From the NCBI GenBank assembly GCA_012033335.1, contig JAAURB010000013.1:1-64000 (forward strand): 64,000 bases of DNA. Reading direction: 5' to 3'. The notes under the pieces were generated by a model. It made no database searches. It had not been told where the DNA came from and was given only the letters and a program-made list of their open reading frames with translations. Positions within the stretch are counted from its first letter, which is position 1. Each line of letters begins with the position of its first letter. The translations under genes and the position numbers were made by a program. Positions 1 to 8,097 of the stretch are shown one piece after another. Source of the stretch: Oscillatoriales cyanobacterium RM2_1_1. Its GTDB lineage: Bacteria > Cyanobacteriota > Cyanobacteriia > Cyanobacteriales > Microcoleaceae.

Positions 1-26
1 GGGCACTCTCAGACCCCCCTACATGT

Positions 27-58
27 ATCTTCTAATTAATTGTGCCTAGCTACTTATC
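27..58 (+). repeat. Partial copy of dispersed repeat A (right end)
   Basis: This stretch resembles the right-hand end of the dispersed family found best at 21277-21372: an ATCTTxTAATTAATTG block, then a GCTACTTAT end. The left part of the element is not recognisable, so it is either degenerate or lies outside the window. Confidence 0.45.
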
Positions 59-61
59 GGG

Positions 62-994
62 TTATTTTGATTGATAAACAGAGTATTTTTTGACCCAGAG
101 GGCGATCGCTCCCAGGCTCAGCAAACCCATGATTCCTGCTAGAGGATTCTGGTCTATTCCGGTGATCCATTCTGGGACTTTTCCGGTATAGCGGATCAGA
201 TTTCCAACATTCACCAGATAATAAGCCCAAACCAGGCCCCCATGAAGACCGATGGGAAAACCTAGATTTCCTTGCTGCCAGTTGCTGTTGAAATGATTAT
301 TTGAATTATTTGAATAACTATTTGAACTACTCTTAAATTCTGATTTTCCAGGGTTATCAGGTTGGGAAATTGGCCAGATGATGTACTTTCCCCAGACAAA
401 CATCAATCCCATGAAGACCAAGCCTGGAAATTCTGGCCAGGTTCGGAGAATTTCTGCCCAGGGTTTAATAAAATGTAGTCCCGCGTAAATCAAGCTACTG
501 CCCCAAAGGGCCCTCTGAAATGAATAGCCTCGCATTAATTCATCCAGCAACCATCCCCGAAAAAATAATTCCTCAGCAAACCCAATCCCCAGGGCCACCA
601 ACAATCCTTCTCCCAGGATTCTGAAGAGATTCTCCGGAGGACTTTGCCAGGTCAGCCAACCTGACAGTCCTTCTACGACAAATAGTAAAGTAAGGCTGGC
701 GATCCCTAAAACCAACCCCAGAGCAAACTTGATTAAACTTTGAGTATCAAACTTTAAACCGTAGTGACTGAGGAGGTTGGGATAATGATAAACTCGTCTT
801 CCCCAGAGCTGAACCAGAATCATAAATTCGCTATAGAGCAAGGTCAAGGCGATTATGCTGGCCGAATTTGAGTCCTGACTTAGAAGATAAATCGGTATTC
901 CTAGGGGGAGCCATATCCCTAGCAAGATGGAGACAAAAATAGCTATCCGATTCAGAGTTGGATAGCTAGCAATTTGAGATAAGTTCTTGGACAC
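62..994 (-). CDS. CPBP family intramembrane metalloprotease
   Basis: This is a polytopic membrane protein of 310 residues with about seven or eight hydrophobic segments. It carries the CPBP (Abi, CAAX-prenyl-protease-like) signature EELFFRGWLLDEL near residue 140 and downstream histidines (YAGLHF, GLHGG) that fit the remaining zinc-binding motifs. In this family the glutamates and histidines bind the catalytic metal inside the membrane; the substrate in cyanobacteria is unknown. A low-complexity Ser/Asn insert (about residues 220-240) sits between two membrane segments and derives from short DNA duplications. The start is GTG, 2 bp after the clpS stop, so the two genes are probably translationally coupled. 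Family call is firm; function is not. Confidence 0.88.
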   Translation of the reverse strand: MSKNLSQIASYPTLNRIAIFVSILLGIWLPLGIPIYLLSQDSNSASIIALTLLYSEFMILVQLWGRRVYHYPNLLSHYGLKFDTQSLIKFALGLVLGIASLTLLFVVEGLSGWLTWQSPPENLFRILGEGLLVALGIGFAEELFFRGWLLDELMRGYSFQRALWGSSLIYAGLHFIKPWAEILRTWPEFPGLVFMGLMFVWGKYIIWPISQPDNPGKSEFKSSSNSYSNNSNNHFNSNWQQGNLGFPIGLHGGLVWAYYLVNVGNLIRYTGKVPEWITGIDQNPLAGIMGLLSLGAIALWVKKYSVYQSK

Positions 995-996
995 CG

Positions 997-1278
997 CTAC
1001 TCATCCGGTTCAATTGTGCTGGTTAACCCGTGGTTTTTCAGGGTTTCACAATAGAACTCCGCGTGTTCCTGGGCACAGATAATCACTAGAGCAATCCCGT
1101 TCGTGTGAGCTTCCATCATGATGCTGACAGCCTGAGGCTGAGTCAGGCTTGGTATGGTCTGCATTAGGGTCTGGACAACGTACTCCATGGAGTTGAATTC
1201 ATCGTTGTGCAGCAATACACGGTAACGGGGGGCGAGCTTTCGGACTGTTGAACGCTTCTCTAGAGTCTCGACAGACAC
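997..1278 (-). CDS. clpS: ATP-dependent Clp protease adaptor ClpS
   Basis: This small cytoplasmic adaptor of 93 residues matches ClpS almost over its whole length. The core RYRVLLHNDEFNSMEYVV is the conserved substrate-binding face, in which the Asn-Asp pair and the following hydrophobic pocket bind N-degron amino termini. ClpS docks on the ClpC/ClpA N domain and delivers N-end-rule substrates to ClpP. The start is GTG with an AAGGAG-type ribosome site about 8 bp upstream. It is the first gene of a two-gene unit with the CPBP protease. Cyanobacteria often have two ClpS proteins; which type this one is cannot be decided here. Confidence 0.95.
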   Translation of the reverse strand: MSVETLEKRSTVRKLAPRYRVLLHNDEFNSMEYVVQTLMQTIPSLTQPQAVSIMMEAHTNGIALVIICAQEHAEFYCETLKNHGLTSTIEPDE

Positions 1279-1306
1279 GGCTCTCTCTCCTTAGCTAGAT
1301 TTTCAA

Positions 1307-1360
1307 GTGGACATCATTTGGGTGGACATTATTCAGACGGACACAGTTCAGATAGACAAC
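1307..1360. repeat. 15-bp degenerate tandem repeat, 3.6 units
   Basis: The units are GTGGACATCATTTGG, GTGGACATTATTCAG, ACGGACACAGTTCAG and a partial ATAGACAAC, directly abutting, just upstream of clpS. Confidence 0.75.
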
Positions 1361-1385
1361 AAAGATTGATTACTGACAGCCCTTG

Positions 1386-1418
1386 ACATAGTTTAAACAT
1401 AGTCTAAACATAGTTTAA
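1386..1418. repeat. 11-bp tandem repeat, three units
   Basis: ACATAGTTTAA, ACATAGTCTAA and ACATAGTTTAA follow each other without spacers; the middle unit differs by one base. A TTGACA hexamer overlaps the first unit at 1383-1388, so it could also touch promoter function. Confidence 0.8.
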
Positions 1419-1502
1419 TAAAACATTCCTTGAGCGGCAAGATTTGATCTCCCCAAATCTTCTCTCCTAAGTCATACTGGAAGTAGATGCCCCCTGCTTA
1501 AC

Positions 1503-1539
1503 ATCTCACTGTTGAGATCTCACTGTTGAGATTGCACTG
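1503..1539. repeat. 14-bp tandem repeat, 2.6 units
   Basis: ATCTCACTGTTGAG occurs twice without a spacer and is followed by the diverged partial unit ATTGCACTG. Confidence 0.8.
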
Positions 1540-1540
1540 A

Positions 1541-1630
1541 TACAGCATTTCTCGCGTGGTTGGAGTATAGGATTTAGTGATGCAGGGCGCCACAATCCCC
1601 AAATTTGTATCCCACGGGATTGCAAATTGC
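1541..1630 (+). repeat. Dispersed repeat C, copy 1 (diverged)
   Basis: It starts with ACAGCATTTCTCGCGTG, continues with TTGGAGTATAGGA and ends with a GTATCCCACGGGATTGCAAA block. The same three blocks in the same order occur at 6349-6444 and 7109-7200, with a reverse copy of the first part at 38850-38911. Confidence 0.55.
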
Positions 1631-1735
1631 TCTCAGTCAACAGTTAGAACTTCACTAGAATTCCACGGCTGGCATCAACCGACAGATAGATGGATAGATA
1701 GTAGATATATTGATAACCCCAGGAGTTGATCTGAA

Positions 1736-2266
1736 GTGTTCAAAGGCGATATGAAACGCAGAAATAAGGCCCCAAACTCCCAGTCTCCTCTAAACTACGG
1801 AACAATGGCTGTAGTGGGGGGAGTATTTATTCTTGGCATTGGTCTGGGAATTGCCATCAGTTCTACAGCGACCTTCACGCCTGAGAATGTAGCTTCGAGT
1901 CAATTTATCGATCAGAGTGCCCCTAGTACTGAGACTTGTATTAAGTTCGGGGCCAGCGCGATGGTGACTGACCTGCGGGTTTTTGTCACCCTCAATCCAT
2001 TTAGTGTCTATGTAACTCAGCCCAAGATGCAACCCGGCTGTGTGATGCGCCGCAGTAACTGGATTATCCTCAAGCAACGAGATCTAATCTCTTCGGAGCA
2101 AGAACGGGACTGTAAGCAGCGGATGAATACCTTTGGGTTTACGGGAGATCTCGAAAGTAAGCCTGAAGTCAGTTGTGTCTATCAAAACAATGCGGCAGAA
2201 AACCTATTTTTGAATCAGCCAGGAGTTGCACCAACCATTCCCCGCTCCGACTCGAATAACTTCTAG
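1736..2266 (+). CDS. DUF3172 domain-containing membrane-anchored protein
   Basis: The product of 176 residues has a short basic N-terminus, one membrane segment at about residues 23-42, and a small conserved domain of roughly 100 residues with four cysteines (TCIKFG, GCVMRR, DCKQRM, SCVYQN). This is the cyanobacterial DUF3172 family, of unknown function; the domain probably faces the lumen or periplasm, where the cysteines could pair. The start used is GTG, because AGGAG lies 10 bp upstream of it; an in-frame ATG five codons later (1751) is 25 bp from that site. It is followed after 49 bp by the acyltransferase gene and may share a transcript with it. Confidence 0.82.
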   Translation: MFKGDMKRRNKAPNSQSPLNYGTMAVVGGVFILGIGLGIAISSTATFTPENVASSQFIDQSAPSTETCIKFGASAMVTDLRVFVTLNPFSVYVTQPKMQPGCVMRRSNWIILKQRDLISSEQERDCKQRMNTFGFTGDLESKPEVSCVYQNNAAENLFLNQPGVAPTIPRSDSNNF

Positions 2267-2315
2267 TAACCCACCATGGGTATCAAGATAAAGCGAATTT
2301 GAACTCAACAGTACC

Positions 2316-3071
2316 TTGGGACAGGGAAAACCTGTTGAGGCATCGGTTATTCAGGGGAGAGTTGGGCCTCTGCTACGGCAGTATGTCAAAATAGAGCCTG
2401 GTAATTGCTCCTTAGACGTTTCAGATTTTCCCGTGTCCAGATCCCGTGAACCCCTTCCGAGTCTAGTCCTGTACCGCTTATTCAAGTGGTCAGTGGTCAA
2501 CCCCACCTTCCAGATTTACTTTCGAGGACGAATTTACGGAGCTGAACAGGTTCCACAGCAGGGGCCTGTGGTGGTAGTAAGCAACCATGCCAGTGACTTT
2601 GACCCGCCGATTTTATCCAACTGCATGGGCCGTCCCGTAGCTTTCATGGCCAAGGAGGAGTTGTTTGAGGTTCCTGTTCTCAAGCAAGCTATTCAGCTCT
2701 ATGGTGCTTATCCGGTCAAACGGGGAGCCCCTGACCGGAGTGCTATTCGGGCGGCCTTAGCCAGCTTGGATCAGGGTTGGGCAACGGGGGTTTTTCTAGA
2801 GGGAACTCGAACTCCGGATGGGCGAATTACCGATCCGAAGTTGGGGGCCGCTTTAGTCGCGGCTAAGGCTCAAGCTCCTCTGCTCCCGGTGTCTCTCTGG
2901 GGAACCCAGGCCATCTGGCAACAGGGCACCGTCCTGCCCCGGTCTGTACCCCTAACGATTCGGATTGGTCAGGTGATCAATCCACCGGATTCTACGGATC
3001 GAGACGAACTAACAGCCCTAACCCAAAAATGCGCGGCAGAAATTAATGCAATGCATGACCTGGGGCGCTAA
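2316..3071 (+). CDS. 1-acyl-sn-glycerol-3-phosphate acyltransferase (PlsC family)
   Basis: This is a lysophosphatidic-acid acyltransferase-type enzyme that adds the second acyl chain during phospholipid and glycolipid synthesis at the membrane. It shows the family's H-x4-D catalytic motif (SNHASDFDPP, about residue 90), the EGTR substrate motif (LEGTRTPDGR) and a downstream proline-containing LLPVSLWG block. At 251 residues it is of normal length. No ATG lies ahead of the catalytic domain; TTG at 2316 is the most upstream option and in-frame GTG codons at about 2431 and 2491 are alternatives, so the N-terminus is uncertain. Cyanobacteria usually have several such genes, so no specific symbol is given. 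Confidence 0.88.
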   Translation: MGQGKPVEASVIQGRVGPLLRQYVKIEPGNCSLDVSDFPVSRSREPLPSLVLYRLFKWSVVNPTFQIYFRGRIYGAEQVPQQGPVVVVSNHASDFDPPILSNCMGRPVAFMAKEELFEVPVLKQAIQLYGAYPVKRGAPDRSAIRAALASLDQGWATGVFLEGTRTPDGRITDPKLGAALVAAKAQAPLLPVSLWGTQAIWQQGTVLPRSVPLTIRIGQVINPPDSTDRDELTALTQKCAAEINAMHDLGR

Positions 3072-3104
3072 GGATCATACCAACCAATACTGCCCACTTA
3101 AAAT

Positions 3105-3243
3105 CGCCAACTTAACACCGCCAACTCAAGGCTGTAAACTTGAACCTGTAACCTTAGAACGGCCACTCAAAACTACGACGTTGAGACTGTGAATTTAAGG
3201 CTATAAACTCAAGACTGTAAGCTTGACATTGTAAACTCAACCC
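3105..3243. repeat. Degenerate ~14-bp tandem array
   Basis: Between the plsC-like and DUF2288 genes the sequence is built of about nine degenerate units resembling AACTCAAGRCTGTA (for example AACTCAAGGCTGTA, AACTTGAACCTGTA, AACTCAAGACTGTA, AGCTTGACATTGTA). The array ends at the start of a CCCTTTTTTG run. Confidence 0.7.
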
Positions 3244-3287
3244 TTTTTTGAGGGGAAATTAAATTATCCAGGTGGAATTTAGCTCTA

Positions 3288-3647
3288 GTGACTCAAAACT
3301 TTGACTCCCCTACCCCAAACTCAGGCCGTTCTGATTCCCCCGAACTCCATCAAGCCCTGCGGGATAAGTTAGCAGAAAGTTTAGATGAAGCCGAATGGGA
3401 ATGGCTGATTCCCCATTTTCAGCGAGATACCCTGGTGGTTGTTGATCCCAGCCTGGATTTGCTGGATGTTGGGGTTGAAATTGCTCAGGATAATACATTG
3501 CCCGTGCGTCACTGGCTCGAAGAGCAACTCATCCATAAACCTGATGTGGACGAAGTTACAGCCTGGGAGCGCGATCGCACCAAACGATTCAATGCCCTGA
3601 TCGTACAACCCTTCATTCTGGTACAGGAAATTCCTGGAGCAGCTTGA
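3288..3647 (+). CDS. DUF2288 domain-containing protein
   Basis: This small soluble protein of 119 residues matches the DUF2288 family found in cyanobacteria and some proteobacteria: an LRDKLAES helix, the conserved EWEWLIPHFQRDTLVVVDP core and a C-terminal WERDRTKRFNALIVQPFILV block. No activity is established for the family. The start is GTG preceded by an AGGTGG-like site; no better start exists in frame. It stands alone on its transcript, with a tandem repeat array upstream. Confidence 0.85.
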   Translation: MTQNFDSPTPNSGRSDSPELHQALRDKLAESLDEAEWEWLIPHFQRDTLVVVDPSLDLLDVGVEIAQDNTLPVRHWLEEQLIHKPDVDEVTAWERDRTKRFNALIVQPFILVQEIPGAA

Positions 3648-4113
3648 GCAGCAATTAAGCAACAGAAGATTCAAGCTATTTTGCGGTCTGGAATCAAGCT
3701 TTAAGACACAATTGATAGCATTCTAGACGATATAGAAAAGCTAATTGTTCCAGGTTTAAGCCAGTTGATTTAAGTTAGTTAATTTGACTTAATCGGCTTG
3801 GGCTTTGGAACTTTGGAGCGATCAAAAAGGTCTACTAATCAGTAAATGAATTGGGGTTTCAAGTTGTCTATTTGAATGAAGACAAATGACTTGACTTAAG
3901 CCACACTTGGGCAAAATTCGAGAAAATGCTTCTTTTGGCTGCTCTCTTTGGGTTGTATTACCCGATAAAATAAAACCCAACAAAACAAATTCATTGTGGT
4001 ATACCTGGATGATGTTTGACCAGGCTTAAGAAAGCCTGTTAAATGTTCCGCAAGGCTATCACTGAAAGACATACCTAAAAAGTTTAACTTGATAGAAGGA
4101 CATAATAATTAAG
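3648..4113. other. Intergenic region, no feature recognised
   Basis: No convincing gene, RNA or strong hairpin was seen on either strand in this A+T-rich 466-bp spacer. It should contain the promoter of the SH3-repeat gene; the last 30 bp include GATAGAAGGACA, a plausible ribosome site region. Confidence 0.5.
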
Positions 4114-4494
4114 ATGATGAATCGGAAACTATTGACTGTAATTGCATTATGCGGATTTTTTAATCTCGTCGCAGGGGTAACATCAGGAGAATTGCAACCG
4201 GCTCAAGCCCAAGCCCTGCGTTCTTCAAAGGTGCAACAGATTGCCCAACGACAACGACAGGGAGTGCTGACTACAGCTAGCAATACAGACACTCGGATTA
4301 ATCTCCGGTCTGAGCCATCAGAGCGCAGTCGAATTAGTGGCTATGGAGTGGCGGGCGATCGCGTAGAAATCCTTAATGAATCTCGCAACCGGGATGGGGA
4401 TTGGCTGGAGATTCGCTCTCCCCGTAATGAAAGAGGCTGGGTTCCGGCGAAATTGGTTCAGGTCTCCGATACGGGGTCTACCAATCAACCCTGA
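4114..4494 (+). CDS. Secreted SH3-domain protein, N-terminal fragment of a frameshifted gene
   Basis: The fragment of 126 residues starts with a signal peptide (about residues 1-34, ending near AQAQA) and continues into a bacterial SH3 domain (about residues 50-122: RINLRSEPS, GDWLEIRS, RGWVPAKLV). Such domains usually bind peptidoglycan or cell-surface ligands. Its stop falls exactly where the first of two long repeats begins in the +2 frame. In the second repeat the matching DNA reads CAG TCC CTC AAT CTC TCC, here CAA CC- CTG AAT ATA TCC, so one base appears lost in the C run at 4489-4491. The intact gene would span 4114-5411 and encode about 432 residues. Confidence 0.8.
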   Translation: MMNRKLLTVIALCGFFNLVAGVTSGELQPAQAQALRSSKVQQIAQRQRQGVLTTASNTDTRINLRSEPSERSRISGYGVAGDRVEILNESRNRDGDWLEIRSPRNERGWVPAKLVQVSDTGSTNQP

Positions 4495-4595
4495 ATATAT
4501 CCCAGGCCGGTTCTGGGCAGTTTACCCTGGCAGGACGGCGGGATCAGGGGATTACTAGCGCCGCTCTTACCGTTGATGCCCGGGGCAATGCAGAT

Positions 4596-5411
4596 TTGGC
4601 CTTGAGATTGAGCGATCGCAGTTTGATTCGTCTGGATGGGCGGGTAACGACTAGAAATGCCTCTAGTGTGTCAATTAACCTGACCAACTCCGGCAATGCC
4701 GATGCCAGTGGCACTGCCAATATTACCCTTGGAGCCAATAATTCCATTGCCCGGATCTCAGTTCAGGGCCGCTTAGATGGGCAGAATCTTTCGGCGAGTT
4801 TCACCGGCGATAACGTTTCTGGTCGCCCCGATGGCAATTCAGGTCAGTCCCTCAATCTCTCCCAGACCGGTCGGGGACAGTTTACGGTGACCGGTCGCCC
4901 AGCCCGGGAGATTACTAGTGTTTCTGTCAGTGTTAACTCCCAGGGCAATGCCAATCTGGCTTTGAGATTGAGCGATCGCAGCCTGATTCGGTTTGACGGT
5001 CGGGAAATCGCCCGGGATGCCTACAGCCTGACCATTGATCTAACCAATTCTGGCAATGCCGATGCCACAGGTACCGCCAATATTGAGTATGGAGCAAACA
5101 ATCTGATTACCCGAGTCTTTGCAGATGGTCGTTTAGATGGGCAGAATTTTTCGATTAATTTCGCCGGTGATAGCACTTCTGGTCGCTCCAATCGTCAGAA
5201 TTCAGATGAAGTTGAACGGGATCTAGCTGGACAAAATCTGGTTGGACAAAATGTCGATGAAGTCATCAGTCGTTTACGCCGGGACAGTTGGCAAGTCGCC
5301 GAATCTAGCCGCAGTACTGTGAAGTTAGACCGGGGACAAATCGGGATGGACATCGAGTTTGATCCCCGAACTCGCAGGATTATTGCTGTCCGAACCGCTG
5401 ATTTATTCTAA
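4596..5411 (+). CDS. Beta-repeat region, C-terminal fragment of the frameshifted SH3-repeat protein
   Basis: The open frame holds two similar repeats of about 117 residues and a C-terminal module. Each repeat has a FTxxGR start, an NxxGNAxLALRLSDRSLIR block, an LTNSGNADAxGTANI block and a GRLDGQN block, predicted to be mostly beta strand. Coding really begins upstream at 4491, directly after the SH3 fragment's stop; the ATG at 4596 is only the first in-frame methionine of repeat one. The final 70 residues (GQNVDEVISRLRRDSWQV and following) recall PASTA or I78-like small folds but I cannot assign them. No named family is recognised for the repeat. Role is probably extracellular or periplasmic. 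Confidence 0.7.
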   Translation: MALRLSDRSLIRLDGRVTTRNASSVSINLTNSGNADASGTANITLGANNSIARISVQGRLDGQNLSASFTGDNVSGRPDGNSGQSLNLSQTGRGQFTVTGRPAREITSVSVSVNSQGNANLALRLSDRSLIRFDGREIARDAYSLTIDLTNSGNADATGTANIEYGANNLITRVFADGRLDGQNFSINFAGDSTSGRSNRQNSDEVERDLAGQNLVGQNVDEVISRLRRDSWQVAESSRSTVKLDRGQIGMDIEFDPRTRRIIAVRTADLF

Positions 5412-5439
5412 CGAACTTAATTAGGAAGAACGCTTAACA

Positions 5440-6312
5440 ATGATTAAATTAAGTTCCGTAATTCTAGTGGGTTTGTTATCTGCAACTGGGGTGAACGACT
5501 TGAAGGTCGTTGCGGATCGATCCACCACCATTCCACAACCCACGGCAACAGTCCTAATCCCTCAAGCTCAGATGCCAGATGAGCAGTCTTCTGAAAATCC
5601 TGCAGAACGGACAACCTGGATCCTATCGGCTTGGACAGAACGCTCAGAACCCAAGATATTGCTAGCCAGCCCTGAAATTACCTTGAACCTTTCCCCGGAT
5701 CAGTTTACTGGTTTTGCCAGTTGCAATCAGTATGGAGGCTCCTATGAATTGGATCAACGGCAAATTACCGTGGGCCCCATCAGAAGCACTCGTAAGGCTT
5801 GTCCTGAGGAGATCATGACCCAGGAATTCCAATACCTAAGGGCTCTAGAGGGGGCGACTCGATATGAATTGGATGCTCAAGGGCAACTTCAGATCGTCTA
5901 TAGTCAGGGTGAGATATCGGGGGTTTTGACGTTCAAACCTCAATCTATTGATAGTTTGGACGGTTCATCCTGGACATTGCAAACCTGGGATGACCCTCAA
6001 TCCCCTGATTTTCCCCTAGCCGAAACAGCAATTACCCTCAGTTTTGCCGAGGGTCGGATTGCCGGTTCTTCAGGCTGTAATCGCTATATGGCTGCTTACG
6101 AAGTTGAGGGCAATCGGCTCAAAGTTGATACCCCAGCCGGGACTCTAAAGGCTTGTCCAGAACCAATCATGGGCCAGGAATCCAAGTTTTTGGCCGCCCT
6201 GACCCACATCCAAAACTACCAGATCACACCGGATCAACAGCTAAAAATCATTTATCAAACTCCAAACCATTCAGGTGCCATGGTGTTCATCCCTGACAGT
6301 AGCTCAAATTAG
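5440..6312 (+). CDS. Secreted protein with two META (HslJ-like) domains
   Basis: The protein of 290 residues has an N-terminal hydrophobic signal sequence and two META domains (about residues 57-168 and 173-285). Both repeats keep the same cysteine pattern: ASCNQYGGSY with RKACPEEIM, and SSGCNRYMAAY with LKACPEPIM, so a disulfide in each domain is likely if the protein is exported. META domains occur in HslJ (novobiocin resistance, heat-inducible) and in lipoproteins of the cell envelope; no enzymatic activity is known. It follows the SH3-repeat gene after 28 bp and is probably cotranscribed, which suggests a shared cell-envelope role. Confidence 0.87.
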   Translation: MIKLSSVILVGLLSATGVNDLKVVADRSTTIPQPTATVLIPQAQMPDEQSSENPAERTTWILSAWTERSEPKILLASPEITLNLSPDQFTGFASCNQYGGSYELDQRQITVGPIRSTRKACPEEIMTQEFQYLRALEGATRYELDAQGQLQIVYSQGEISGVLTFKPQSIDSLDGSSWTLQTWDDPQSPDFPLAETAITLSFAEGRIAGSSGCNRYMAAYEVEGNRLKVDTPAGTLKACPEPIMGQESKFLAALTHIQNYQITPDQQLKIIYQTPNHSGAMVFIPDSSSN

Positions 6313-6348
6313 GTTTGCCAGGTCAGGATCACCGCGTATACCCCAATC

Positions 6349-6444
6349 CTGCAGCAGCAGCGTTTCTCACGCTGCTGCAGTACGGCAAGTAGGAGAACGG
6401 TGCACTACCACCTACCAAATCCGTACCTCACAGAATTGAAAAGT
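6349..6444 (+). repeat. Dispersed repeat C, copy 2, with a strong hairpin
   Basis: The copy opens with a perfect 10-bp stem, GCAGCAGCGT (6354-6363) and ACGCTGCTGC (6369-6378) around TTCTC. It lies 42 bp after the META gene and so could act as its transcription end, although no T-run follows. It ends with AAATCCGTACCTCACAGAAT, nearly identical to the end of the 7109-7200 copy. Confidence 0.7.
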
Positions 6445-6515
6445 CCATTGAAAAGCGCTACGAACTGTTCTTTGAACGGTTGGGCTTTTACTGACTGGAT
6501 TGAGCCATCATTCAG

Positions 6516-7037
6516 CTAACTATAACTGGCTTTCCACTTCTTTTTTAACTTCAACAGAAATTTAAACCAGGCTTGAGCTGGCTGATCATAAAAGGTGAAA
6601 ATATCTCCATAGGCCACTCTGGAATTGCAGTGATGTTGCCAATGTCTTTCAGGGGTGGTGATCCAGAGCCTCTGACAAATTTTTTTGAGTAAAAATGGAG
6701 TCTGCCATTGTTGCAGTGGAAGATGTCGCCATTCTACATGACACTCCGCCACAACCAGTCCTAAAATTGTGCCAAGCGGAGAAACGATCCAGAATAGAGG
6801 AATAAACATCAAGTAGGGAAAAGCAGCAAAAAATCCTGCAATCAAAGCACAGGGTTTTCGAGTTCGGAGGGCGTAACGGACAAAGCTCCGATTTGGACTA
6901 TGGTGAACTATGGTATGGAACTTGCCGAAGATATGCTCAGGGACATGGTAGAAAAATGTTGCCACAAAATCCCCGATCAGGAGCAGTAAAAAAGTAACTA
7001 AGATAATCTTGCAAAAGACCACAAGCAAATTCCTCAC
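6516..7037 (-). CDS. Fatty acid hydroxylase / sterol desaturase-like membrane protein
   Basis: This is a small integral membrane protein (173 residues) with two hydrophobic blocks and clustered histidines in the order HVPEH (HxxxH), HTIVHHSPN (HxxHH), HVEWRH and HWQHH. That pattern is the di-iron ligand set of the fatty acid hydroxylase/sterol desaturase superfamily, which oxidises lipids or carotenoids in membranes. The substrate cannot be read from the sequence. It is shorter than most family members (200-300 residues), but all histidine motifs are present, so it may be a compact form. It is flanked on both sides by copies of repeat C, a sign of a separately acquired or isolated gene. Confidence 0.78.
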   Translation of the reverse strand: MRNLLVVFCKIILVTFLLLLIGDFVATFFYHVPEHIFGKFHTIVHHSPNRSFVRYALRTRKPCALIAGFFAAFPYLMFIPLFWIVSPLGTILGLVVAECHVEWRHLPLQQWQTPFLLKKICQRLWITTPERHWQHHCNSRVAYGDIFTFYDQPAQAWFKFLLKLKKKWKASYS

Positions 7038-7108
7038 AACCTATCACGACCCTAATCGATTCAGGTTAAGTAAATTTAATTGCCAGGTTAAACCTGATTT
7101 AAATGATG

Positions 7109-7200
7109 ACAGCATTTCTTGTGCTGCTGGAGTCCGGGAAGTGAGGGACAGGGTACACTAACCCCTGCAAAATCCGTACCTGACAGGATTGAAAATCGCT
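7109..7200 (+). repeat. Dispersed repeat C, copy 3
   Basis: The blocks are ACAGCATTTCTTGTGCTGC, then TGGAGTCCGGGAAGTGAGG, then AAATCCGTACCTGACAGGAT followed by TGAAAA. The same order of blocks is seen at 6349-6444. AGCA and TGCT form a short stem at the left end. Confidence 0.7.
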
Positions 7201-7213
7201 GTGGACTTGATGG

Positions 7214-7960
7214 CTAATGTTTTTGTTGAGTTCGATGATGAGGGTTGCCTGACCTGAAACAACCTCCACGATACCAGTTTGCCAGGGTTTGAGCTGGAAC
7301 CCCCAGTAAATAGCCCAAAATCACGATTTGATTGATCAAAGTCGCCCGACCAATGCCAAGCTGTTGCCAGCGTCGCCCAGACGTTTTTACTGCAATCGGA
7401 ACAGTGGCAATTTTACCCATCCCCTTTAGGCGACACACCAACTCAAAGTCCTCCATAATCGGCAATTCTGGAAATCCTCCCACCTGCCGAAAGGTCTCTG
7501 CCCGGAGAAAAATAGCCTGATCGCCGTAGGGCATCTGTAAATAGTGAGATCGCCATTTCACCCCCTGTTCAATCCAGCGTAGAGCTCGTTGAGATCCAGC
7601 AATTTTTAACTCAAACGCCCCAGCAATCATATGAGCCGGTTGCAATACCTGCCGAATCCAATCTTCAAAGTGCTCGGGCAACTGAGTATCAGCATGAAGG
7701 AACAACAAAATATCTCCCGTAGCCATCTCTGCCCCGCCATTCATTTGAGCCGCCCTGCCACAACGACTGCTTAAAAGTTGAACCCGATCAGGAAACTCAA
7801 AGCACAAGGATTGCGCCACTTCAACGGTTTGATCAACACTTCCCCCATCAACAATAATCACCTCAACAGCTTGAGCCTGAATCACCTGGGAAACCAGAGT
7901 TGTGATTGTCGCTGCCTCATTCAGGACAGGGATAATCACAGAAATTTTAGGATGAGCCAT
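7214..7960 (-). CDS. TIGR04283-type family 2 glycosyltransferase
   Basis: This GT-A fold enzyme (248 residues) shows ISVIIPVLNE at the N-terminus, the nucleotide-binding VDGGSVDQT and a DxD-like metal motif in LLFLHADTQLP. The SRCGRAAQMNGGA block is typical of TIGR04283 glycosyltransferases, which were linked to arsenosugar synthesis by genome context; no ars genes are present here. A possible short hydrophobic segment near the C-terminus (LINQIVILGYLLGVP) suggests membrane attachment. ATG start at 7960. Genes on either side are on the same strand but well separated, so no operon partner is evident. Confidence 0.85.
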   Translation of the reverse strand: MAHPKISVIIPVLNEAATITTLVSQVIQAQAVEVIIVDGGSVDQTVEVAQSLCFEFPDRVQLLSSRCGRAAQMNGGAEMATGDILLFLHADTQLPEHFEDWIRQVLQPAHMIAGAFELKIAGSQRALRWIEQGVKWRSHYLQMPYGDQAIFLRAETFRQVGGFPELPIMEDFELVCRLKGMGKIATVPIAVKTSGRRWQQLGIGRATLINQIVILGYLLGVPAQTLANWYRGGCFRSGNPHHRTQQKH

Positions 7961-8097
7961 TGGTCAATTGCTCCCAGAGATAGATCATCGAACCTTCAGA
8001 AAACCTGGTTCTTGATGCTCTAAATCTTGACCGATGCTTCTGAGAAGCCACTTGAATTTGCCTGAGAAATCCTTAAAGTTTAGTCAAACGTTCCGAC

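Larger units (their letters stand above)
1279..1735. other. Intergenic region with three clusters of short tandem repeats and a repeat C copy
   Basis: No gene is seen in this 457-bp divergent spacer, which must hold the clpS promoter and that of the DUF3172 gene. It contains a 15-bp degenerate tandem array, an 11-bp array of three units, a 14-bp array, and a copy of dispersed repeat C, each listed separately. Confidence 0.6.

Noticed and set aside
5-60. Gene remnant at the left edge
   Set aside because: The stretch matches repeat A and has no coding signal.
3105-3243. CRISPR array
   Set aside because: The units are only about 14 bp, abut without spacers and are degenerate.
4596-5411. Independent gene starting at the ATG at 4596
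   Set aside because: The first repeat already starts at 4491, without a stop in between, so this ATG is internal to a fused gene.
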